The notes beneath the pieces are model-generated. The model was given only the letters and a program-made list of their open reading frames with translations. It had not been told where the DNA came from and made no database searches. Position numbers and translations under genes: made by a program. A stretch of DNA of 64,000 bases from Candidatus Omnitrophota bacterium (GTDB lineage: Bacteria; Hinthialibacterota; Hinthialibacteria; Hinthialibacterales; Hinthialibacteraceae): positions 62,001 through 126,000 of the forward strand of contig JABLXU010000001.1 in the NCBI GenBank assembly GCA_013177805.1, given 5' to 3'. Of this stretch, positions 25,767 through 33,939 are shown piece by piece. The first letter of the stretch is position 1, and each line of letters opens with the position of its first letter.

Positions 25767-27791
25767 TCATGCTTGGGATCCGGCCGAAGAGCGATCGTTT
25801 CCTGGCTCTTCCCCGCCAGACGGCAATCCACGTCGTAGTTCCTCCCAAAAGGCTTGGGGTTCACCCGGCGCCGGAGATCGGAGAGCCGCTTGCAGCCGCG
25901 CGGCCAGGGCTCGGCGGAGGCGGGAAGGGTTCCAAATCCGGTCCACGGCCTGGACATGCAGATTATGGGACCGAAACAAGGCTCGGCGCAATTCTCCCAG
26001 TTCATGGAAACGCGCCGCCAGGGACTCATCCGGGAAATGATTCACCCATTTCAGCAGATCCTGGCAGATACGGCCGTGAGAAATTTCCGAAGCGTGACAT
26101 GACGCAAGATCCCGCAGACGATCTACCAACTGGGCGTCCGCCAGGCTTTTGTCATACAATGCCAAATCGAGCAACGCCCGGATTCTGAGCAATTGCATCC
26201 GGAATTCTGCCAGGCCCCGCATTCGCGGCGGAACGCGGGATTCAGCCTGATCCAGGCGCGCCAGGGCTTCTTCGGCTTTTTCCCGGTTTTGAGGCTGAGG
26301 AGGGCTCCAGGCCGCTTCCAGTGCCGCCAGCGCGTCCCGGATGCAGGGGGCCGCTTCCGCTCCAAAGTACCAATGGCCGTATTGTTCCATGATCTCGTCC
26401 AGTTCCGGTTGGGGCAACCAGGATAAGGCAGCCCAAAGGAAACGGACGAACTCATCGTGGCTGCCGGAGGAAATCCCAAGGGCGCCGTAGGTCAATGGAG
26501 CGGAAGAGAAAAACCGTTCCGCCCAGGCCCTCGGCAGAATCACCGGGACATCGCCGGAGAAGACGTACTCCCCCTCCGGATCGAAGGAAACCAAGGATTG
26601 AATCCGCTTGACGGCGCTTGAAAGCGGCATGGCGGTGAGCAGTTGGATGGGGAGAGGCATCTCGCGCCGGATTTGGACGAAGGACGGATCTTCCGGATCG
26701 CAAATCAAAGCCCGGATGGCGGACGATGTTAAATGGGCCAAGCGGGTGAAAAGCGCGTCGAGTGGCTCTTCGCCATATCCCGAGGTTCCCAGCCAAATCT
26801 CGAGCGGGCGGCCGTGTTGCTCGAATGATTCTCGCAGGCGCAACGCCATGTCCAATACGATATTGGGAGAAGGGGACGCTGTAGGAGAAGTACTCACCGG
26901 ATCCAGCACAGGTGACAGCCAGATTCGCTCCACCTGGGGCAAGTTCAGCAGTAGGGCTTCGTGCAATTGGGCAGCCAGGGATCGCGCCTCAGTTTGCGCA
27001 AGATCAAGTATTCCCGCGCGGGGATCACCCAATTCCGGCGGAATCATGGCGGGGAACGCGGTATGGAGAGGCATCCAGGCGGCGGGGGAAAGTCCCAGCG
27101 CGGCGGCGTGCTTGCAGAAGGCCTGTTGCGTCCGCCAGTGGGCTTCCCACATGATCCGCGATTCCGCCGACGCGAACTCTCCCGGCTCCGGCCAGGGTGC
27201 GGTGCCAGGCCAATCGGGGAAATGCACCGGGATGCATCCCGCCAAATTGTTTCCCCACAAGGCATGGTCGGTCAGCAGCGCCTCCCACTGGGCATCCGTG
27301 AAATTGAAATAAGAATGGCTATCCGCCCGGTTGGCAAAAAAAACTCCCCGCAGCGGAGTGAGCGGACGGCAATCCACTTGGAGTCTGGAAAATTCCATCC
27401 GGTCCGCGTAAAACCGGAAATGCCGAAGTAAAGCCCCGGCCCCGCCAATCAACGCTTTTTCCGAGCCCGTCACGACAAACACAACTGGTGTGGTTTCAGC
27501 CTCCACCGTCCGCACCGCGATGTGCTCCGCGTAATCGGGATAGGGCAACAGGGAGAGGGGGGGATCGAAGCGGCTTTGCCATTCCGGCGCAAGAGTATCC
27601 AAGGTATTCAGGTGAATCGATAAACCGAACCGGTTTGCCACCCATTCGGCCTGGGAGACCGTAAAGCAAGAAAGGTCCAACCGCTGATGGAACGCCTGCT
27701 GCAACAGGACGGCGGCTTTCTTGAACCATCGGGATGAGAAAGCCGGTAAGACCAGGGCCATAACCGAACCGGCAGGGACAACGTAACGCAT
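25767..27791 (-). CDS. Unrecognised 674-residue protein, possible glycoside-hydrolase-like
   Basis: I do not recognise this family. Residues ~95-145 (FVVTGSEKALIGGAGALLRHF) look like the small alpha/beta domain that precedes the barrel in GH20/GH67-like enzymes, and RGVFFANRADSHSYFNFTD (~residue 150) could open a TIM barrel. Later segments (IWLSPVLDP, LEIWLGTSGYGEEPLD, AIRALICDPED) fit alternating strands and helices. The C-terminal ~200 residues are helical and Arg/Leu-rich. There is no clear signal peptide. It precedes the NagB-like gene on the same strand by 180 bases, so amino-sugar processing is a guess. No catalytic pair can be assigned. Confidence 0.65.
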   Translation of the reverse strand: MRYVVPAGSVMALVLPAFSSRWFKKAAVLLQQAFHQRLDLSCFTVSQAEWVANRFGLSIHLNTLDTLAPEWQSRFDPPLSLLPYPDYAEHIAVRTVEAETTPVVFVVTGSEKALIGGAGALLRHFRFYADRMEFSRLQVDCRPLTPLRGVFFANRADSHSYFNFTDAQWEALLTDHALWGNNLAGCIPVHFPDWPGTAPWPEPGEFASAESRIMWEAHWRTQQAFCKHAAALGLSPAAWMPLHTAFPAMIPPELGDPRAGILDLAQTEARSLAAQLHEALLLNLPQVERIWLSPVLDPVSTSPTASPSPNIVLDMALRLRESFEQHGRPLEIWLGTSGYGEEPLDALFTRLAHLTSSAIRALICDPEDPSFVQIRREMPLPIQLLTAMPLSSAVKRIQSLVSFDPEGEYVFSGDVPVILPRAWAERFFSSAPLTYGALGISSGSHDEFVRFLWAALSWLPQPELDEIMEQYGHWYFGAEAAPCIRDALAALEAAWSPPQPQNREKAEEALARLDQAESRVPPRMRGLAEFRMQLLRIRALLDLALYDKSLADAQLVDRLRDLASCHASEISHGRICQDLLKWVNHFPDESLAARFHELGELRRALFRSHNLHVQAVDRIWNPSRLRRALAARLQAALRSPAPGEPQAFWEELRRGLPSGGEEPGNDRSSAGSQA

Positions 27792-27857
27792 ACTCCCTCA
27801 TTTGAACTGGGTCAAAATTTTAGCCGGCGTCGTAAAAAGCGGCTGCAAAGAGACCTT

Positions 27858-27887
27858 TTGATCAACGCGCCGGTACCGTACTATACT
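27858..27887 (+). promoter_or_regulatory. Predicted sigma70-type promoter of dctP-like gene
   Basis: TTGATC (27858-27863), 18 bases, then TATACT (27882-27887), 31 bases before the dctP start. The -10 matches the consensus at five positions, the -35 at four. Confidence 0.5.
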
Positions 27888-27918
27888 CTTACCCCGATTC
27901 GACACGAAGGAAAATTTC

Positions 27919-28923
27919 ATGACTTCGCGAAACCCATTCCGTTTCCTGGCCGGATGCATCTTACCGGTATGGCTATGCGTCTGCTGCGGACAGGGGGAGC
28001 GGATTCCCCGCATCACGTTCAGCCACATTCTCACGGAACAATCCGAATGGCACGCGGGCGCGGCGCGTTGGAAAGAATTGGTGGAACAAAAACTGGGGGA
28101 TCAAATCGCCATCCGGCTGATCACCACCTCGTCTCTTTCCAACAACAATCAGCGGACCGAGTTGGAAATGGTGCAGGCCGGAACCCTGGGAGGCTCGTGG
28201 GAATCGTCCATCCTGCTCACCCTGGTGGATCCCCGCTGGACAGTGTGGTCCATGCCCTGGTTGTTCAGCTCCTACGAGGAAGCGGAAAAAGTCTGCGCCA
28301 GCGAGGTGGGGCGCGCCATGTTGGATTCGTTGACCGACAAAGGCATTGTCGGCCTGGCCTATGGATTCAACGGTTTCCGCCATCTGACCAATTCCAAACG
28401 CCCGGTAACCACCCTGGAGGATCTAAATGGGTTGAAAATCCGCGTACCCTCCATCCAGATGTTCATTTCCCTGTACCGCCTGTGGGGCGCGGATCCCAGC
28501 CAGATGAACTTCGGCGACTTATTCGTGGCGCTGCGGGAGGGAACCATGGACGGGCAGGAAAATCCGTTGCATGTCATCGAATCCCGCGCGTTGTATGAAC
28601 TGCAGAAATATCTGACAGTGTGGGAATACTCGTTCGATCCGTTGATTTTCTGCATCAGCCAACGGGTGTGGGACACGCTCAGCCCCGCGCACCAGGCGGC
28701 CGTCCGCGAGGCCGCGCGCGAAGCGGCGGCCTACCAGCGCCGGCTGGTGGTGGAAAACGAAAAAATCCACCTCGAGAATCTGAAACAATACGGTATGGTA
28801 GTCAGCCGGCTCACGCCGGACGTTCAGGAGGTATTCCGAAAGAGCGCGGAGCCGGTATACCGGGAGTATGGCAACGTGATCGGGCAAGATCTCCTCGGCC
28901 GGTTCCTGGAGTTAACCCAATGA
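27919..28923 (+). CDS. dctP: TRAP transporter substrate-binding protein (DctP)
   Basis: 334 residues. A signal peptide (residues 1-~28) ends in Cys-rich WLCVCCG; a lipoprotein form is possible but the lipobox is imperfect. The mature part has the DctP fold: ITFSHILTEQSEWHAGAARW, GFNGFRHLTNSKRPV, DLNGLKIRVPS and MDGQENPLHVIES, all typical DctP signatures. It binds an acidic solute, usually a C4-dicarboxylate or sugar acid, in the periplasm and passes it to the DctQ-DctM permease. The ATG at 27919 has AAGGA upstream and a predicted promoter. It overlaps the dctQ-like gene by four bases (ATGA). Confidence 0.93.
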   Translation: MTSRNPFRFLAGCILPVWLCVCCGQGERIPRITFSHILTEQSEWHAGAARWKELVEQKLGDQIAIRLITTSSLSNNNQRTELEMVQAGTLGGSWESSILLTLVDPRWTVWSMPWLFSSYEEAEKVCASEVGRAMLDSLTDKGIVGLAYGFNGFRHLTNSKRPVTTLEDLNGLKIRVPSIQMFISLYRLWGADPSQMNFGDLFVALREGTMDGQENPLHVIESRALYELQKYLTVWEYSFDPLIFCISQRVWDTLSPAHQAAVREAAREAAAYQRRLVVENEKIHLENLKQYGMVVSRLTPDVQEVFRKSAEPVYREYGNVIGQDLLGRFLELTQ

Positions 28924-29387
28924 CCCGCCGGCTCGTTGAGGAAAGGATCCTCGCCGGGATCCTGGTCATCCAGGTGACGCTGGTGGGCGCGGGCATATTA
29001 TCCCGCTATTTCTTCAATTGGTCGCTTTCGTTTACGGAGGAATTGACGCGATACTTGCTAATCTGGCTGGCCTGCCTGGGTCTGCCCGCCTGTTGGGCGC
29101 GCGGCGAGATGATCCGTTTCCAGTGGCCGGGGCGGCAACCGGGACGGACGGCGCGGATTCTCGCCGGAATCCGTTGTGGAGCCGGTTTAATCTTTTTCGC
29201 GATGCTGTTTTATTCTTCGCTGCTGATGATCCGGCTGCAATGGCAATACAATCAACGCACCAGCGTGATGGGCTGGCCGGTCTATTGGGTCAGCTTTGCC
29301 CTTCCGGTTTCCTCGATTCTTTTTTTGTTCCGGGCCGTTCAGCTCATTCGCTACCGGAACACGGGCGATGATGAAAATGGCCGTTAG
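28920..29387 (+). CDS. dctQ: TRAP transporter small permease (DctQ)
   Basis: 155 residues starting within the dctP stop (ATGA overlap), so translation is probably coupled. About four membrane segments, with the DctQ hallmark LSRYFFNWSLSFTEELTRYL near residue 30 followed by LIWLACLG. DctQ and the larger DctM form the membrane part of TRAP transporters. No dctM gene follows: a ~210-base non-coding stretch leads to an esterase, so the large subunit must be elsewhere or the operon is incomplete. Confidence 0.9.
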   Translation: MTRRLVEERILAGILVIQVTLVGAGILSRYFFNWSLSFTEELTRYLLIWLACLGLPACWARGEMIRFQWPGRQPGRTARILAGIRCGAGLIFFAMLFYSSLLMIRLQWQYNQRTSVMGWPVYWVSFALPVSSILFLFRAVQLIRYRNTGDDENGR

Positions 29388-29599
29388 TCCCACGGCCCAC
29401 CACCAGACTCCCGGTTTTTTGTTCTATTCCCCGCAGTGGCCCTGATGGAAGAGAAAACGTTTTGGTAGAATGGATCGCCCCGCCCAGACACAAGGAACCG
29501 GAGTGGATCCCGCCTTGGGGAAAGGAAGGGGCTGGAGAAGTCATCGAAACTTCCCGAATATGCTGGATACGATTCTGGAAATCGGAGGTATAGCTAATC

Positions 29600-30595
29600 G
29601 TGAACAAAAGACGATCCGCACTGTGGACCTTGGTTTTCACCCTGGGACTGACCTCCGCCGCGTGGAGCGGGGAAGCCGAACCAGCCGCTCCAACCACGGA
29701 AACGCCCGCGGCCGAAATGACGCAACCGGAGGTTCCCCCCGAAGCCCCTCCCGCCCCGCCGGAAACGGGATTGACATCGCCGGAGGGCAAGCCGGTATTG
29801 TTGCTGTGGCCGGAAGGGGCTCCCGGCGCGAAAGGGACTGAAGAGAAGGACAAACCCGCGTTGACGGTCTATCTGCCGGAAGGGAACGCGACCGGCGCGG
29901 CGGTGGTGATCTGTCCGGGCGGGGGATACGGCGGCTTGGCCATGGATCATGAAGGCCGCCAGGTGGCGCAATGGCTCAACCAGGCGGGAATCGCCGGCCT
30001 TATCTTGAAATACCGTATCGCGCCGGATTATCAACATCCTGCGCCCATGCAAGACGCCTTGCGGGCTATGCGCTTGGCGCGCGCGCACGCGGAAGAGTGG
30101 CACATCGATCCCGGGAAAATCGGCATCATGGGATTCTCGGCGGGCGGCCATCTGGCCTCGACTGTAGGCACACATTTCGACTATGGCCAACCGGCCGCGG
30201 CCGATCCGGTCGAACGGCTCAGTTCCAAACCGAACTTCATGATCCTGGTCTATCCCGTCATCACCATGATCAATGATTACACACACCGCGGGTCGCGGAA
30301 AAACTTGTTGGGCGAAAACCCCGATCCGGCCTTGATCAAGAATCTCTCGAATCACCTCCAGGTTCTCGCCTACTCGCCTCCCACCTTTCTGGTCCATACC
30401 ATGAACGACGCGGCCGTGCCGGTCGAAAACAGCCTGTTGTTCTATCAAGCGCTGCGATATCAAGGGGTCCCCGCGGAAATGCACCTGTTCGAGCAAGGCC
30501 CGCACGGATTCGGGCTGGCGCCCAACGATCCCGTCTTGTCCCATTGGCCCGCCTTGTGCCTGAACTGGTTAAAGGTCCGGCAGATAATCCCGTAA
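29600..30595 (+). CDS. Exported alpha/beta-hydrolase esterase
   Basis: 331 residues from a GTG start with GGAGG 10 bases upstream. Signal peptide (residues 1-~23), a Pro/Glu/Ala-rich linker to ~55, then an alpha/beta-hydrolase: oxyanion-type CPGGGYGGLA, nucleophile Ser in GFSAGG (~residue 180), then Asp in MNDAAVP (~275) and His in GPHGFG (~305). This layout fits the BD-FAE / acetyl-xylan-esterase-like group that deacylates plant or algal polysaccharides. The LKYRIAP segment is shared with that group. It is probably periplasmic or secreted. A hairpin follows the gene. Confidence 0.9.
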   Translation: MNKRRSALWTLVFTLGLTSAAWSGEAEPAAPTTETPAAEMTQPEVPPEAPPAPPETGLTSPEGKPVLLLWPEGAPGAKGTEEKDKPALTVYLPEGNATGAAVVICPGGGYGGLAMDHEGRQVAQWLNQAGIAGLILKYRIAPDYQHPAPMQDALRAMRLARAHAEEWHIDPGKIGIMGFSAGGHLASTVGTHFDYGQPAAADPVERLSSKPNFMILVYPVITMINDYTHRGSRKNLLGENPDPALIKNLSNHLQVLAYSPPTFLVHTMNDAAVPVENSLLFYQALRYQGVPAEMHLFEQGPHGFGLAPNDPVLSHWPALCLNWLKVRQIIP

Positions 30596-30635
30596 CGACA
30601 TTCATTGTCTAAGCGGCGGCAGCAACGGATAAAAA

Positions 30636-30688
30636 CACGCCCGGTCGGAAAAATTCAGTGGCCAAACATTTTTTTCCGGCCGGGCGTG
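30636..30688. terminator. 18-bp inverted repeat, probably transcription-terminating
   Basis: CACGCCCGGTCGGAAAAA (30636-30653) is complementary to TTTTTCCGGCCGGGCGTG (30671-30688) with one G-U pair, giving a strong 18-bp stem with a 17-base loop between. On the minus strand the stem is followed by TTTTT, on the plus strand by no T run, although the flanking genes are both on the plus strand. It could act as a plus-strand processing or retention hairpin or a terminator for antisense transcription. Confidence 0.6.
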
Positions 30689-30848
30689 GTGCTGAGAAAA
30701 CGGCCACGGTCCGTAGGTCATAAGCCCGTTGATTCTCCCTTGTGTTTCCCCGGTGTCTTTGGGATGATTCCCCCAGAGGCACATCCATCCGCAACAAACC
30801 CGGGACGTAACCGGTCCGGGTAAGGGTAGTCAAAAAGGGAGAACGGCG

Positions 30849-32270
30849 ATGTCTGAGTCACTCAATCGCAGAAATTTCATCCAGTTGTCGGCAGCGGGCG
30901 GCGCTCTGTTTCTCGGAGCCTCCACCATCCTGGCCCACCGGGCGCATGGCGGATCACCGCTTTTGGTAAGTCCAGGGTGCCGGTCTTCAAAGGTCAAGAT
31001 CGCCAAGATTTATTTGGGTAAGGCCAAACCACATTGGCCGACTCCCACGTTGGACTTGAACGAGGAAATCGCGAAATACGAAGCGGAATTCACCCGCCTG
31101 CGGGACGATTTCGCGGACGTGGACTTCGTGGCCAGCCAACTCGTGGATTCGGTGGACCGCGTGAAGGAAATCGCGCCCAAAATCCAAGAGGCGGACGGCA
31201 TCCTGCTGATCCATCTTACCATCGGCATCTCCGCTGAACTGCAGGCGGTGATGGATTTCAAGAAACCCACGGTTCTCTTTGCCGCGCCGTATTCCGGCCA
31301 TGAATGGGTAGGCTTCGGCCAATGGGAGAAAAAAGCCCCGGTGACTTGCCTGCTCACCTCCGACCTCAGCCAGTTGGCCGCGGCCGTGCGTCCCCTGCGC
31401 GCCATCCATCACCTGCGCGAGGCCCGGTTGCTCAATATCACCGCCCGCGAAATGCCCGCGGATTACTTGGCGGCCATCAAGGAAAAATTCGGGACAGACA
31501 TGATTCAAATCACCCGGGAACGCGCTCTGCAGGCCTACGAATCGATTTCCGATGCCGACGCGAAAGCGGAAGCCCAAAAATTGATCGCGGAAGCCGACCG
31601 GGTGGTCGAGCCCGGCGAAGACGAAATCTTCCGCTCCTGCAAACTGGCCCTGGCGTTCGAAAAATTGATGAACGAGGAAAACGCCACGGTCATCACCGCC
31701 GACTGCTATGGCACCATGTACCGCAACCTCCCCGCTTTCCCCTGCATCGGCTTCACCCGCCTCAACGACATGGGGCTGGCCGGCATTTGCGAATCCGACC
31801 TCGCCAGCGCGATGACTTTTATGATCATGCAAGCCCTTTCCGGCAAGCCCGGCTTTATCAGCGATCCCACCATGGATTTGTCCCTCGATGCCGCCATCCT
31901 GGCCCATTGCCTGGGCAGCACCAAAATGGACGGCCCCCGCGGAGCCCGCGCTCCCTACCGCATCCGCACCATTATGGAGCGGCAGGAAGGGGCGGTCATG
32001 CAGGTCTTCATGCGCAAGGGGGAAAAAGTCACCCAGGCCATCCTCACCAACCCGAACCGGCTGCTGTACTTCACCGGCGAAATCATCGACACGCCCGATA
32101 CCGGCCGGGGCTGCCGGACGAAGATCACCGTCAAGGTCGACGGGGACGCCGAGAAATTATGGAAAAACTGGTCCCACGGTCTCCATCGCGTCACCTGCTA
32201 TGGCAACATCACCAAGGATTTGCAACGTTTCTGCCATCTGAAAAACATTGAGATGATCGACGAAGCGTAA
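30849..32270 (+). CDS. Tat-exported L-fucose/arabinose-isomerase-like protein
   Basis: 473 residues with AGGGAG 7 bases upstream. A twin-arginine signal (NRRNFIQLSAAGGALFLG, residues 6-24) is followed by a domain similar in layout to L-fucose isomerases: an N-terminal alpha/beta lobe (RLRDDFADVDFVASQLVD), then VITADCYGTMY, LPAFPCIGFTRLNDMG and AHCLGSTKMDGP with the acidic and His residues expected of the manganese site. Classical isomerases are cytoplasmic; a Tat signal on such a protein is a feature of some families in this type of genome. Substrate and even isomerase activity are unverified. A strong terminator follows directly. Confidence 0.8.
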   Translation: MSESLNRRNFIQLSAAGGALFLGASTILAHRAHGGSPLLVSPGCRSSKVKIAKIYLGKAKPHWPTPTLDLNEEIAKYEAEFTRLRDDFADVDFVASQLVDSVDRVKEIAPKIQEADGILLIHLTIGISAELQAVMDFKKPTVLFAAPYSGHEWVGFGQWEKKAPVTCLLTSDLSQLAAAVRPLRAIHHLREARLLNITAREMPADYLAAIKEKFGTDMIQITRERALQAYESISDADAKAEAQKLIAEADRVVEPGEDEIFRSCKLALAFEKLMNEENATVITADCYGTMYRNLPAFPCIGFTRLNDMGLAGICESDLASAMTFMIMQALSGKPGFISDPTMDLSLDAAILAHCLGSTKMDGPRGARAPYRIRTIMERQEGAVMQVFMRKGEKVTQAILTNPNRLLYFTGEIIDTPDTGRGCRTKITVKVDGDAEKLWKNWSHGLHRVTCYGNITKDLQRFCHLKNIEMIDEA

Positions 32271-32307
32271 ACCCGGGAATCGAGAGGGAAAAAATAGACA
32301 ACCGCTC

Positions 32308-32349
32308 GGCGTCCCTTCCAGCGGAAAGCGGAAGGGACGCCTATTTTTT
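32308..32349 (+). terminator. Rho-independent terminator
   Basis: GGCGTCCCTTCC (32308-32319) pairs perfectly with GGAAGGGACGCC (32330-32341) around a 10-base loop and is followed by TATTTTTTA. It ends the transcript of the isomerase-like gene. Confidence 0.9.
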
Positions 32350-32405
32350 ACGCAAGGTTCATCCAGCCGCGGGGGAGGAATGGGGAGGGAGATGAGATGG
32401 AATCC

Positions 32406-32487
32406 TGCGAGAGGGGGGACTCGAACCCCCACGGATTGCTCCACTAGATCCTAAGTCTAGCGCGTCTGCCAGTTCCGCCACTCTCGC
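32406..32487 (-). tRNA. tRNA-Leu (anticodon UAG)
   Basis: Minus-strand GCGAGAG...CTCTCGCA acceptor stem, CCCCC-type T arm with TTCGAGT, anticodon arm CTAGA-CTTAGGA-TCTAG giving anticodon UAG, and a long class II variable arm (TGGAGCAATCCGT region). This is the second leucine tRNA of the window, on the same strand as the first. No CCA is encoded. Confidence 0.93.
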
Positions 32488-32552
32488 GAAGGAGGGATAA
32501 TCCGGGGATCATTGTAGTCTCACGGCCGCATTCCATCAACCGAAACTCCAGC

Positions 32553-32939
32553 TCATTCCGGAAGCAGGGCGATGGCCTCGATCTCCACATCCACGTCCTT
32601 CGGCAAGCGCGCCGCCTGGACCGTGGACCGGGCGGGGCGGCTCTCGGAAAAATACTCCGCGTAAATCCGGTTCAATGCGTCGAAATACGTGAGATCCGAG
32701 AGAAAAATGGTGACTTTCACCACCTGTTCCAAGGAAGAGCCGGCCGCTTCCACCACGCGTTTCAGATTTTCCAGCGTCTGGCGCGCCTGATGCTCGAAAG
32801 AATCCTGCACCAGTTCACCGGTCTGGGGATTCAAAGGGATTTGGCCGGAGACGAACAGAAATCCATTCGCCGCCACGCCGGGAGAATAAGGACCCACGGG
32901 GGCCGGCCCGCCCGCGGGAGCGATATGCCGTTGGGTCAT
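32553..32939 (-). CDS. ridA: RidA-family enamine/imine deaminase
   Basis: 128 residues, the family's usual length. It trimerises and hydrolyses reactive enamine or imine intermediates made by PLP enzymes such as threonine dehydratase. Sequence marks: GPYSPGVAANGFLFVSGQIP near the start, AGSSLEQVVKVTIFL (~residues 65-80), and the catalytic Arg104 in RPARSTVQ with the acidic VEIEAIAL end. All key positions are kept. It is divergent from the Lon-N-domain gene; a perfect TTGACA lies upstream. Confidence 0.95.
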   Translation of the reverse strand: MTQRHIAPAGGPAPVGPYSPGVAANGFLFVSGQIPLNPQTGELVQDSFEHQARQTLENLKRVVEAAGSSLEQVVKVTIFLSDLTYFDALNRIYAEYFSESRPARSTVQAARLPKDVDVEIEAIALLPE

Positions 32940-32990
32940 CGGTCACCTCGATCGGATCGGATTGAGATCAGGACGATCCTGACCGGGTGT

Positions 32991-33019
32991 ATATCATGAT
33001 GAAAAAGACATTCTGTCAA
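32991..33019 (-). promoter_or_regulatory. Possible sigma70 promoter of ridA
   Basis: On the minus strand TTGACA (33019-33014) is a perfect -35; TGATAT (32996-32991) lies 17 bases on as a poor -10, and TATACA (32993-32988) 20 bases on is an alternative. Start codon at 32939. Confidence 0.4.
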
Positions 33020-33143
33020 CTCCACCCGTTCCAGGGGGGATAGCGGGCCACCCTGAATAATCCGTGGAAGAAGGACCGGCAACAGCCCCTGCGGTCCTCA
33101 GGCCGGCGGCGCGGAATGCTTTCCTGAATGTAGGAGACACGCT

Positions 33144-33149
33144 TATAAT
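33144..33149 (+). promoter_or_regulatory. Consensus -10 box for Lon-N-domain gene
   Basis: TATAAT at 33144-33149, 42 bases before the start at 33192. The -35 region is weak (TTTCCT about 18 bases upstream). Confidence 0.45.
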
Positions 33150-33191
33150 AGCAATACCAGGACAAGCAGAACCGGTAAGGTGGGAGAAAGC

Positions 33192-33893
33192 ATGAGCCAC
33201 GAAATCAATCTGAAACACTTCTCGGGCAAACTTCCCCTGTTTCCTTTGCCCAATGTGGTGCAGTTTCCCCATACGATCCTTCCCCTGCACATTTTCGAGA
33301 AGCGATACCGCAAAATGATCAAAGATGTGTTGGAGGGAGAACGCCTCATCGGCATGGCGGTGCTGCAGCCGGGATGGGAAGAGAACTATCAAGGGAATCC
33401 GGATATTTATCCCGTGGCTTGCCTGGGGCGCGTGGTGAAAAGCGAACCCTTGCCCAACGGGCGGAGCAACATTCTGCTCCTGGGTCTCAAGCGCGTGCGT
33501 ATTCAAACAATCATCACCCCGTTTCCCTACCGGACCGCCAAGGTGGAAATCGTGGAAGATTCATTGGCCGGATTGGACAAAGAATCGCTCCGGATGCTCA
33601 AGCGGCGGCTGTTGGAACTCTACAGCGAACTGGTCGTGGAATACGCGGGATCGGGCAAACCGTATCCCGCCTTATCGCATTTGAACCTCGAAGCAGGAGT
33701 ATTGGCCGACGCGCTGGCCGCGACCATCGGCCTGCCTACGCCGGATCTGGTCTATTTGCTGATGGAACACCGGATCAGCGCACGCTTCCAGTTTCTGGAA
33801 CAACGATTGCTGGAAAAACTCCAGCAGGGGGGACCGGCCATCTTCCAGCAACCGGAAACCGGCCGGAATCCAGGTCCGATCCATCTCAACTAA
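33192..33893 (+). CDS. LON substrate-binding (N-terminal) domain protein
   Basis: 233 residues: only the N-terminal domain of Lon protease, with no AAA+ or peptidase domain. Marks: LPLFPLPNVVQFPHTILPLH (residues ~13-32), then IFEKRYRKMIKDVL, and ACLGRVVKSEPLPNGRSNIL followed by LLGLKRVRI, with a helical end. Stand-alone LON-N proteins are widespread; the role, perhaps substrate recognition or a chaperone-like function, is not established. The ATG at 33192 has GGGAGA upstream, better than the GTG at 33180. It is followed by the polysaccharide genes on the same strand after 46-60 bases. Confidence 0.92.
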   Translation: MSHEINLKHFSGKLPLFPLPNVVQFPHTILPLHIFEKRYRKMIKDVLEGERLIGMAVLQPGWEENYQGNPDIYPVACLGRVVKSEPLPNGRSNILLLGLKRVRIQTIITPFPYRTAKVEIVEDSLAGLDKESLRMLKRRLLELYSELVVEYAGSGKPYPALSHLNLEAGVLADALAATIGLPTPDLVYLLMEHRISARFQFLEQRLLEKLQQGGPAIFQQPETGRNPGPIHLN

Positions 33894-33939
33894 GCCTGCC
33901 GGCCATCGTCCCCCTTTCGCGGGAGGGCCGGACCTGGCC

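Noticed and set aside
29371..29445. Remnant of DctM after dctQ
   Set aside because: The short frame (24 codons) does not resemble the DctM N terminus and has no membrane segments.
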